DNA of 51,330 nucleotides from an uncultured Bacteroidota bacterium (GTDB lineage: Bacteria > Bacteroidota > Bacteroidia > UKL13-3): the NCBI GenBank assembly GCA_903834625.1, contig CAILJQ010000101.1, forward strand, positions 1 to 51,330, in the 5' to 3' direction. Shown here piece after piece: positions 25,286 through 33,029 of this stretch. The first letter of the stretch is position 1. The number at the start of each line of letters is the position of its first letter. The notes beneath the pieces were generated by a model that saw nothing but the letters and a program-made list of their open reading frames with translations, was not told the DNA's origin and searched no databases. The translations under genes were made by a program, and so were the position numbers.

Positions 25286-26756
25286 TTGACCCCAAAATTG
25301 AATGTGCGCTTTTTCTCTCTTGAAAATAACCTAATAAAATAAACAAGCCCAATAATCCTCCTTTAAACAAATTATTGAAAAGGGTTGGTAAAACTGCATG
25401 TGAATCAAGCAGAGTTGCCAAGAAATAGAATGCTAAAGTAGTAATCAAATAGAGCAATGCCCTCTGTAAATTGTATGGAACAGGATAATATTTTTGACCC
25501 CATAAATATCCAATTACCATCATGGTAAAGTAACAAACAAAGGTTGCCCATGCGCATCCTACATAGCCAAATTTAGGAATCCATAATAGGTTCAAACCTA
25601 TAGTAATTACTGCACCTATTGCAGAAATTATTGAGCCCTTTTTGGTTTGATCTGTAAGCTTATACCAAATGGAAACATTGTAATATACCCCTAGAAAAAT
25701 ATTGGCAAATAGTAATATAGGAACAATCGTTAACCCTTCTCTGAACTTCTCGTCTATAAACAACTTGAAATAATCTAAAAATAACATTACTAGTAGGAAT
25801 ACAAACAAACAAATCCAAAGAAAATAGTTCATTACATTGGCATACAAATCTCTTTTCTCTGTAGTTTTTGAATGCGCAAAAAAGAAGGGCTCTGCAGCAA
25901 ACTTATAGGCTTGAATAAATAGTGTGATGATGATAGATAATTTATAATTTGCAGAGAAGATTCCATTCATGGCTTTGGCCTGCTCTGGGTCGGGCCAAAC
26001 ATAGCGCAGGATAGCTCTACTCAAAGTTTCATTCACCATACCTGCTAAACCCACCCATACCATAGGAATAGCGTATTTTATCATGCCTTGCCATTGGGCA
26101 TAATCAAAACCTAAAGTTATGCCAGACAGCTCCTTCATTAAGGGAATTAAGGTAACCAAACTGGCTATAAGGTTAGCTAAAAAAACATTACTTATACCAA
26201 GTTCAGGATAGTACAATGGCAAAATAATTCCATGTTTACTTTGCACATAAGGACCAATAACCAAAAAGTAAATATTTAGGAGAATGTTCACCAAAATATT
26301 TAGGTTTTTTATGAGGGCAAATCTCAAAGGCTTATTTTGTTGCCTTAATAGCGCAAAAGGAATGGCACATAAGCTATCAAAACATAAGATACCAACCGAA
26401 TAATAGATATACTCTGGATGGTCGCCATATCCAATAAAGTTGGCTATTTGAGAACCAAATCCAATAAAAATTAATGCAAAAATACTTGATACACCCAAAA
26501 CAGAAATAAGGGAGTTGGCAAAAACTTGTTTGGAATTTTCCTTTTCGGCATACCTAAAAAAGGCCGTTTCCATGCCATGAGTGATAATGATATTGAAAAA
26601 GGAGATATAGGCATAAAACTCAGAGTTTATACCATATTCAACCTGACTAAACACCCTGGTATAAATGGGTACCAAAAGGTAATTCAAAAACCTCCCAGCA
26701 ATGGTGCTCAGTCCATAAACAGCCGTTTGTCCTGCTAATTTCTTTAAGTTACTCAA
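25275..26756 (-). CDS. Polysaccharide flippase, Wzx/MATE-like
   Basis: 493 residues with about 14 membrane helices. The N-terminus [20 protein letters not shown] is typical of the polysaccharide biosynthesis/export family in Bacteroidota. It would move a lipid-linked oligosaccharide across the inner membrane. The start is TTG at 26756: a stop codon lies two codons upstream and no ATG is near, while the family N-terminus begins right here. It is the first gene of the operon running to the EnvC-like gene. Confidence 0.88.
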   Translation of the reverse strand: MSNLKKLAGQTAVYGLSTIAGRFLNYLLVPIYTRVFSQVEYGINSEFYAYISFFNIIITHGMETAFFRYAEKENSKQVFANSLISVLGVSSIFALIFIGFGSQIANFIGYGDHPEYIYYSVGILCFDSLCAIPFALLRQQNKPLRFALIKNLNILVNILLNIYFLVIGPYVQSKHGIILPLYYPELGISNVFLANLIASLVTLIPLMKELSGITLGFDYAQWQGMIKYAIPMVWVGLAGMVNETLSRAILRYVWPDPEQAKAMNGIFSANYKLSIIITLFIQAYKFAAEPFFFAHSKTTEKRDLYANVMNYFLWICLFVFLLVMLFLDYFKLFIDEKFREGLTIVPILLFANIFLGVYYNVSIWYKLTDQTKKGSIISAIGAVITIGLNLLWIPKFGYVGCAWATFVCYFTMMVIGYLWGQKYYPVPYNLQRALLYLITTLAFYFLATLLDSHAVLPTLFNNLFKGGLLGLFILLGYFQERKSAHSILGSNEN

Positions 26757-26891
26757 GGTCTACAATTATAAGTGATTTTGGAATAAACTATTCATCAATT
26801 CATCTGCTATAGCAATGAACCTGATTCCTCATACGAACCAAAAGCAAAAATATTGGATAGCATGAAAAATAATTAATGCAAAATCTTTCCC

Positions 26892-26899
26892 TATTTTCG
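26892..26899 (+). promoter_or_regulatory. Promoter -7 box of the TPR/DUF4286 operon
   Basis: TATTTTCG fits TAnnTTYG and lies 10 bases before the ATG at 26910. No TTG is found 19-21 bases upstream, so the -33 element is not defined. Confidence 0.45.
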
Positions 26900-26909
26900 T
26901 TCAAACAAC

Positions 26910-28733
26910 ATGAAGTACATTTTCCTAAAACTGAAATCACTCTTTTTACTTTTATCCATGCTTAGCCTTGCAAACCTGCTTTTTGCCCAACAAGCAGATG
27001 AAGAGCTAGCTGCACAGTTTTTAAACAACAAAGAGTTTGTGAAGGCAGCAGACTTATATGAAAAATTGTTGGGTAAGAACCCAAAGTCAATGTACTTTTA
27101 TGATAACCTGTTGAAAGCATATTTGGCAGAAAACAACTTTTCAGATGCAACAAAGCTTGTAAAAAAACAAAACCGAAAATTTGAAAATAACCCCTATTAT
27201 CAGGTAGATATAGGCTATTTGCTCATTCTACAACACGCAGAAACAAAAGCAGAATCACATTTTAACGAACTTATTCAAAAACTTAAACCGTTAGATCAAG
27301 CAGTATTTGAATTGGCGAAGGCTTTTGAAAAAAGAAACGAAAAAAAATTGGCTATTGAAACCTATTTAAAAGGCAGAAAATTGCTTCATAGTGAGTTAGC
27401 TTTTTCTGCTGAATTGGGAGGTTTATACACCGATCTTGGCAATACCAAAGAAATGATTGAGGAATTTCTAAACGTACTGGTTATAGAGGAAAATATCCAA
27501 CAAGAGGTACAAGGTTATTTCCAAAATTCACTTAAAGACAATGCAGAGTTTGACCTACTAAAACTTGCCTTGGTTAAAAGAACCAAACAATACCCTGAAA
27601 GAATGGTATTTCAAGAAATGCTCATTTGGTTACACGTTCAAAAGAATGAATATGAGTTGGCTTCGCTCTATGCAAGAGCAATTGATAAAAAATACAAAGA
27701 AGATGGAAGGAGGCTAATAGAATTGGGATTCTTGGCTATGTCTAATGAAAAATATGATGCCGCCATTTCTATCTTTAAACAAGTTCAGACCCAAGGAAAA
27801 GATAAACCCTATTTTTCTTTATCCAAAAACTCAGAATTGGAGGCACGTTCTAAAAAAATATTGCAGGGTAATTTTACCAAGGAAGACCTCATCAACCTTG
27901 AAACAGAATACATCAATTTGTTAAATGAGTTTGGCAAAAACCCTATGTCGGCAAGTACTATGAGAAACCTTGCTAACCTTGAGGCTTTTTATTTAAACAA
28001 CTACGAAAAGGCCATTACCCAATACGAAGAAATTATTCAAATGCCTGGCGTGGAGAGGAATATTCAAGCCAATTGCAAACTAGAGTTAGCAGATTTTTAT
28101 GTGATGAAAGGAGAAGTTTGGGATGCCATGTTATTGTACGGTCAGGTTGACAAGGATTTTCTTCAAGATCCACTTGGACAAGAAGCCAAATACAGAAATG
28201 CAAGGCTGAGCTATTATTTGGGAGAATTTGAATGGGCCAAAGCACAGCTAGATATTCTTAAAACTGCCACAACTCAATCAATTTCAAACAACTCCATTGA
28301 GCTTTCTTTATTAATACAAGACAATACCATTGACAGCAATTTGGCCCCATTACAATTATTTGCCAAAGCAGATTTAAACTATGTTCAAAATAACTTAAGC
28401 ACCTCGCTTTCTCAGCTTGATAGCCTTCAGCTTTTATATCCAAAGCATGGATTAAACGATGATATCCTATACAAAAAGGCGGAGATATATCTTAAATCAA
28501 AGGACTATTTCAATGCTGCCTTGTATTTCAACAAGGTGTTTACAGAATATGGAAGCGACATATTAGGAGATAACGCCCTTTTCCAATTAGCCCAGTTGTA
28601 CCAATTCAAACTCAACAAAACAGAAGATGCCAAAAATATGTACGCCAAATTTATTGATACCTACCCAGGCAGTTTCTTTTTAACCGAATGTAGAAAGCAA
28701 TTCAGAATATTAAGAGGTGATCAAATAAACTAA
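26910..28733 (+). CDS. Exported TPR-repeat protein
   Basis: 607 residues. A signal peptide (about 1-26, ending LLFAQ) is followed by TPR-type helical repeats along the whole length, for example FVKAADLYEKLLGKNPKS near 43 and YFNAALYFNKVFTEYGSD near 530. The spacing is irregular in the middle (about 180-330). It is probably periplasmic or outer-membrane associated. No specific partner can be named; the DUF4286 gene starts two bases after its stop and is surely cotranscribed. Confidence 0.82.
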   Translation: MKYIFLKLKSLFLLLSMLSLANLLFAQQADEELAAQFLNNKEFVKAADLYEKLLGKNPKSMYFYDNLLKAYLAENNFSDATKLVKKQNRKFENNPYYQVDIGYLLILQHAETKAESHFNELIQKLKPLDQAVFELAKAFEKRNEKKLAIETYLKGRKLLHSELAFSAELGGLYTDLGNTKEMIEEFLNVLVIEENIQQEVQGYFQNSLKDNAEFDLLKLALVKRTKQYPERMVFQEMLIWLHVQKNEYELASLYARAIDKKYKEDGRRLIELGFLAMSNEKYDAAISIFKQVQTQGKDKPYFSLSKNSELEARSKKILQGNFTKEDLINLETEYINLLNEFGKNPMSASTMRNLANLEAFYLNNYEKAITQYEEIIQMPGVERNIQANCKLELADFYVMKGEVWDAMLLYGQVDKDFLQDPLGQEAKYRNARLSYYLGEFEWAKAQLDILKTATTQSISNNSIELSLLIQDNTIDSNLAPLQLFAKADLNYVQNNLSTSLSQLDSLQLLYPKHGLNDDILYKKAEIYLKSKDYFNAALYFNKVFTEYGSDILGDNALFQLAQLYQFKLNKTEDAKNMYAKFIDTYPGSFFLTECRKQFRILRGDQIN

Positions 28734-28735
28734 AT

Positions 28736-29041
28736 ATGGTAATTTATAATGTAACAATAAATGTAGAAGAGTCTATTCATGAGGAATGGTTGAGTTGGAT
28801 GAAAAGTAAACATCTAAAAGATGTGATGAATACTGGCATCTTCAATGAGTATAAAATTTTCAAATTATTAAGCAGGCAGGAAGATGAAACAGGTTTCACC
28901 TACGCCATCCAATACCAGTGCGATTCACTAGAAAAATATGAAAAATACCAAAGTGATTTCGCCCCTAGCCTTCAACAAGATACCCAAGCAAAGTTTGGGG
29001 GGAAATTTGTGGCCTTTAGAACGCTCTTAGAGGAGGTTTAA
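28736..29041 (+). CDS. DUF4286 family protein
   Basis: 101 residues, a complete member of the DUF4286 family of Bacteroidota: VIYNVTINVEESIHEEWLSWM at the start and QDTQAKFGGKFVAFRTLLEEV at the end, probably a ferredoxin-like alpha/beta fold. The function is unknown. It is coupled to the TPR gene upstream. Confidence 0.85.
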   Translation: MVIYNVTINVEESIHEEWLSWMKSKHLKDVMNTGIFNEYKIFKLLSRQEDETGFTYAIQYQCDSLEKYEKYQSDFAPSLQQDTQAKFGGKFVAFRTLLEEV

Positions 29042-29073
29042 TTAAAAAAAAACCTGTATAAAATTAAACACCA

Positions 29074-29303
29074 CTTAAATAGTTTTTAACTCTTATTAAA
29101 TAGCTATTTTTGATTTATTATGTGTCCAATTTTATGAATTTTGCACATTTTTTCGCCATTTAAATAGATTTTACGTCAATTTAAATATTTTTTTCTTGGT
29201 AAGAATCAGTTGATTGCATTTGTTTTGAATTGCACAGCCGTTTAAATAGCTTTTAAAGCCATTTAAATATTTATTTTTGGTTTATGAATAAGTTTTAACC
29301 AAC
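29074..29303 (+). repeat. Three diverged tandem repeats of about 83 bp with paired TTTAAATA boxes
   Basis: The non-coding gap 29042-29323 holds three tandem units starting at 29074, 29159 and 29241 (periods 85 and 82). Each opens with TTAAATAG, then a T-rich arm, then a second TTAAATA box exactly 21 bases after the first (29075/29096, 29160/29181, 29242/29263). Units 1 and 3 also share TATTTTTG followed by TTTAT (29105 and 29272), a -7-like sequence. Units 1 and 2 end alike (GAATT..GCACA..GCC). The array ends about 20 bases before the ATG at 29324 and is probably a regulatory region for that gene pair. Confidence 0.6.
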
Positions 29304-29323
29304 AATCATTAAATCAAAGTGCC

Positions 29324-29590
29324 ATGAAAAACATTCTACCAAACGAGCTATCTTCTAATTCTATTGGATTAAGGCAGAGACAAACTTTATTAAATAAGTT
29401 TCAAATCAAACTCAAAAATCTGGTTTCATTTGTTAAATACAGCTACTTGGTGTTGGTTATGGTTTTACTCTTATGCGCCGTGGTTGAACTCAAACATATA
29501 TTTCATATCGACATATTTCCTGGCATAGACACACCCATAGACAACGCCTACTTTGCTGGAGCAGATCAATTGGGAATTCACACCCTATAA
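29324..29590 (+). CDS. Small single-pass membrane protein
   Basis: 88 residues, not recognised. A basic N-terminal half (about 1-38) is followed by one membrane helix (about 39-58, SYLVLVMVLLLCAVVEL) and a short outer tail with FHIDIFPGIDTPIDNAYFAG. It starts from an ATG just after the tandem repeats and ends 10 bases before the degenerate glycosyltransferase gene, so the two are probably one transcript and the proteins may work together. Confidence 0.55.
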   Translation: MKNILPNELSSNSIGLRQRQTLLNKFQIKLKNLVSFVKYSYLVLVMVLLLCAVVELKHIFHIDIFPGIDTPIDNAYFAGADQLGIHTL

Positions 29591-29600
29591 AATAGATGTC

Positions 29601-30686
29601 ATGGAAACCTTATTGATAATTGTTTTAAAAATGCTCCTTGCATTTTACATATTGAGCATCCTTTACTTGTTGTTGATGTATTACCTCAAAAACACACAAG
29701 CCACTCCTCTATCTCCAAGCGAAATGAAAAGGCCATTTAGAGAGCATCATATGGCCCTCATTTTTAATGGGGTAATAAATGAAACTGATTTATTGAACCA
29801 AATTCAATTTTTGAGACAACAAAATTATCAAAATTTCAGTGCATACTTTTTTACAGATACCGCATTCATAGACGCAAATTATATTCCCAATATAACTATC
29901 CAAATAGTAACCAAAAAGACTTACGACCCCTTTGAATTGGTTCATTTAATCGGGCACAACTTTCTTAACAAACCAGAGGCAGTGGTGTTGGTTAAACCAA
30001 ATGCTATTCTAACAGATGGTATTTTGGATCAACTCAACCTTAGCCTCCTTCATGGAAATTTGGTAGCACAATGTAAAATAGAAATTATTGGTGGGCAAAC
30101 AGCATCATACCAAGCCTTTTCAAAAAGATTTTTCAATTTTATTGACCGCGAAGCCATGAACGCAAATGGCATATCTGCGGCACTTTGGAGCCACGGGTTT
30201 ATCATTGATTACTCCATCTTCAAAACACTAAGCTTTGAAGAACCTAACTATTCAGATAAAGACTTACAAGCAGAACTCATATCACGTTCCATCCATATTC
30301 ATTATCTCAATCAAATCATTATAAAAGAAAGGCCTATTCAAATTCAAGAATACGTATTGAGCCGAAGTAGGTGGCTAACAAATTATGCCTTTCAAGCCAA
30401 AATTGGTTTTCAATTATTGGTAGAAGCCGTAAAAAACCCTAACCTCGATAAAGTTATTTTTGGGTTCAATTATTTGCGACCTCCTCTGTGGATGATGTTC
30501 TTTGCCTCTTTAGGATTATTGGTGTTAGACAACTTAGTTATAAGCGCATTACCCTTCTTTAATTATACTGCCCTTTGCGGTATTGTGTTTAGCGGAGTCA
30601 TCTTATTCTTTAACAATTTGCACCACGCGAACCCAGGTAGTTCCATAGTAAAAAGTAAAGATTTAATTGTTATTGACCCCAGTTAG
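29601..30686 (+). CDS. Degenerate membrane glycosyltransferase (GT2-like)
   Basis: 361 residues from the ATG at 29601. It has the plan of a processive GT2: an N-terminal membrane helix (about 3-27), a GT-A-like domain (about 50-265) and two C-terminal helices (about 296-335). NETDLLNQIQFLRQQNYQNF copies the family start and YSDKDLQAELISRSI plus EYVLSRSRWLTNY correspond to the ED and Q/RxxRW motifs. The expected DxD is absent: the matching segment reads VLVKPNAIL (about 129-137). It may be an inactive paralogue used as a partner or scaffold. It converges with rpoN, leaving four bases. Confidence 0.6.
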   Translation: METLLIIVLKMLLAFYILSILYLLLMYYLKNTQATPLSPSEMKRPFREHHMALIFNGVINETDLLNQIQFLRQQNYQNFSAYFFTDTAFIDANYIPNITIQIVTKKTYDPFELVHLIGHNFLNKPEAVVLVKPNAILTDGILDQLNLSLLHGNLVAQCKIEIIGGQTASYQAFSKRFFNFIDREAMNANGISAALWSHGFIIDYSIFKTLSFEEPNYSDKDLQAELISRSIHIHYLNQIIIKERPIQIQEYVLSRSRWLTNYAFQAKIGFQLLVEAVKNPNLDKVIFGFNYLRPPLWMMFFASLGLLVLDNLVISALPFFNYTALCGIVFSGVILFFNNLHHANPGSSIVKSKDLIVIDPS

Positions 30687-30690
30687 ACCT

Positions 30691-32169
30691 CTAGATTTCT
30701 TTGCGTAAACGAGCCACTGGTATATTCATCTGTTCTCTGTACTTAGCAACAGTTCTTCTAGCAATGTTATACCCTTTTTCTTTCAAAATATCCATGAGTT
30801 TTTCATCAGGAAGTGGTTTTGATTTTTCTTCACCTTCAATGGCTTCCTTCAATATCTTTTTCACTTCTCTACTGCTCACCTCATCTCCATCATCTGTTTG
30901 AATCCCTTCGCTAAAAAAATATTTCAAGGCAAAAGTGCCATATTCTGTTTGAACATACTTGCTATTGGCAACCCTGCTTATAGTAGAGATGTCTAAACCT
31001 GTAATTTCAGCAATGTCTTTTAAAATCATTGGTTTCAAAAACGACTCATCACCTTCAACGAAGAACCTATATTGAAATTTCAAAATAGCGTTCATTGTCA
31101 TCAACAAGGTATTGTGTCTTTGCTTTATACTTTCAATAAACCAACGTGCACCATCTAACTTTTGCTTAATGAATTGGGCTGTCTCTTTCTGCTCTCGAGT
31201 AGGGGCCTTGGCTCCGTCATAACCCTTAAGAGTTTCCATATAACTCTTACTAATCCTAAGGTCGGGGGCATTTCTTGAGTTAAGATGAACTACCAACTTC
31301 CCCAATTCTTCTATTAAAATAAAATCGGGTGTAATGTATTGGGTTGCGGTATTATCTATTGCCTCTCCTGGTTTTGGATTCAGCTTGGTAATAACGTGAA
31401 TGGTATCCTTTAATTCTTGATCAGTTATCTTAAGTGATCTCGTTAATTTTTCGTAATGCTTTTTGGTGAAGTCATCAAAGTAATGCGTAAGAATTTCAAT
31501 AGCAGTTTTTACGGTTCGTAAACTTTGATCTTTTCTTTTTAATTGAAGCAGCAGACATTCTTGAAGGGTTGTTGCACCAATTCCGGCAGGATCTAAGGTT
31601 TGAACTTTAGCCAAAACTTTTTGTAATTCTTCCCTACTTGCATCAACATTCATAGAGAAGGCCAAATCATTTGCAATAGCTTCCAAGGGCCTTCTTAGGT
31701 AGCCATCATCATCTATAGAACCTATAACTTGATTTCCTATGGTAAGTTCTTTTTCATTATCAGCAATTGCAGTGAATTGCTCCATTAGTTCTTCATGAAA
31801 GGAGTGAGATTCTGCTAAAGGTCTTTCCTTTTTTTCTTCATCCCCTTCATCACTTAAGTGAAAGCCTTCCGGATCATATTCATCATTTACATATTCCTTC
31901 ACATCAAATGATTCATCAGCAAGATAATCATCTACGGTAAGGTCTTTTTTCTCCTCCTCAGGTGTTGCTAATTCTGATTCAGAAATTGGGGCTGTTTCAT
32001 CAGGAGCAGCGTCAGAATCCGATGATTTTAATAGGGCCGGATTTTCTATCAATTCCTGATCTATCCTTTGTAAAATATCTACAGAATTCAATTGCAACAA
32101 TTTGATGAATTGAATTTGTTGTGGAGATAATTTCTGTAACTGACTTTGTTGTAATCCTTGTTTTAACAT
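30691..32169 (-). CDS. rpoN: RNA polymerase sigma-54 factor
   Basis: 492 residues. The N-terminal activator-binding region I is Gln/Leu-rich (LKQGLQQSQLQKLSPQQIQFIKLLQL), followed by a long acidic region II (about 45-125), the core-binding domain, the helix-turn-helix and the C-terminal RpoN box ARRTVAKYRE near 475. RpoN recognises -24/-12 promoters and needs enhancer-binding ATPases to open DNA; no such activator is in this window. A -7 box lies 10 bases before the ATG. Confidence 0.96.
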   Translation of the reverse strand: MLKQGLQQSQLQKLSPQQIQFIKLLQLNSVDILQRIDQELIENPALLKSSDSDAAPDETAPISESELATPEEEKKDLTVDDYLADESFDVKEYVNDEYDPEGFHLSDEGDEEKKERPLAESHSFHEELMEQFTAIADNEKELTIGNQVIGSIDDDGYLRRPLEAIANDLAFSMNVDASREELQKVLAKVQTLDPAGIGATTLQECLLLQLKRKDQSLRTVKTAIEILTHYFDDFTKKHYEKLTRSLKITDQELKDTIHVITKLNPKPGEAIDNTATQYITPDFILIEELGKLVVHLNSRNAPDLRISKSYMETLKGYDGAKAPTREQKETAQFIKQKLDGARWFIESIKQRHNTLLMTMNAILKFQYRFFVEGDESFLKPMILKDIAEITGLDISTISRVANSKYVQTEYGTFALKYFFSEGIQTDDGDEVSSREVKKILKEAIEGEEKSKPLPDEKLMDILKEKGYNIARRTVAKYREQMNIPVARLRKEI

Positions 32170-32179
32170 GTGCTCACTG

Positions 32180-32187
32180 CGAAATTA
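32180..32187 (-). promoter_or_regulatory. Promoter -7 box of rpoN
   Basis: TAATTTCG on the - strand fits TAnnTTYG; the -33 position has TTT instead of TTG. The ATG at 32169 follows after 10 bases. Confidence 0.4.
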
Positions 32188-32268
32188 GTAAAAAAGTTAG
32201 CAGCATAAAAGGATTGTTTTTAATGGAGTGTATTAATATTATAAAGGCTGATTCTTCCTTATACCTTA

Positions 32269-32790
32269 TTATTCTTGAACAGGCGCCGGTTTAAAAACTG
32301 GTACTACTTCTGCGCCTGTGGTGTCTATTTTACCTTCAAGACTTTTAATTCTCACCCGAGCGTATCCTCTTTTGTTAAAACTTCCAATTTCATCATAAAT
32401 GATAGGAGTAATTTCTTCTCCCTGTTTATTAATAACCCCAAACTGCCCATTAACCCTTACTTGAGCCAAATCATTTTGAAACGGACCAATATAATCATAC
32501 TTAATAGGTATGATCTCCTCATCTTTATCATTGATATAACCGAACTTTTTATCAATTCTTACCTTGGCTATACCATTCACAAAATCAGATATAAAGTGGT
32601 ACCTGCAGGCAATAACTTCTTCGCCTTTGGTATTAATAAATCCAATAAACTTTCCTTGGTACACCTTTGCCCACCCATTTTTAAATGGGTCAATTTTATC
32701 ATACCCCTTTCCGGGTTGTTTCATGCCCAACAACAATAAAATGCATATGGGTATTAAAAACACCAAACGATTTGGAGAAGTATGTTTCAT
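32269..32790 (-). CDS. WG-repeat protein, membrane-anchored or exported
   Basis: 173 residues. An N-terminal hydrophobic segment (about 8-23) could be a signal anchor. Then come four WG-type repeats with the pattern G(F/Y)IN..GEE.I...Y..I..F..G.A.VR (for example GFINTKGEEVIACRYHFI and GYINDKDEEIIPIKYDYI). WG repeats bind proteins or ligands at the cell surface in other bacteria; here nothing more can be said. It lies 99 bases upstream of rpoN on the same strand. Confidence 0.8.
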   Translation of the reverse strand: MKHTSPNRLVFLIPICILLLLGMKQPGKGYDKIDPFKNGWAKVYQGKFIGFINTKGEEVIACRYHFISDFVNGIAKVRIDKKFGYINDKDEEIIPIKYDYIGPFQNDLAQVRVNGQFGVINKQGEEITPIIYDEIGSFNKRGYARVRIKSLEGKIDTTGAEVVPVFKPAPVQE

Positions 32791-33029
32791 AAAGACTGTA
32801 CTAGGCTGAAAGTCAAAACAAATATTAATCTTTGTACGCGTTAAAACAAAGTTTAAATGCCCCTTAACTCAAATAATTTTGTGGATTGTATCGGCTTTTG
32901 GTCAATACCATATTTCTTCAAAAGGAATAACCCCTCTATACATTTGTAATATATTGGTTTAACCATGCCCTACGGTTCGGGAAATTGATGTAACTAAGCT
33001 ATCTTGCATCACTTTACACATTAATCTAA

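Noticed and set aside
29074-29303. CRISPR array
   Set aside because: The units are diverged, their boxes are short, and spacers are not unique equal-length sequences; no cas genes are nearby.
29042-29323. Replication origin in the A+T-rich repeat region
   Set aside because: No DnaA box (TTATCCACA-like) is visible and the neighbouring genes are not those usually at an origin; the repeat boxes are all TTTAAATA-type.
32275-32739. Open frame of 154 codons on the + strand opposite the WG-repeat gene
   Set aside because: The - strand frame has clear WG repeats and a signal segment; the + strand frame has low-complexity Ile/Asn text and no family likeness.
33000-33029. Promoter with TATCTTGC before the M6 protease gene
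   Set aside because: It differs from TAnnTTYG at the last positions and no TTG is at the right distance; similar near-matches occur at other places.
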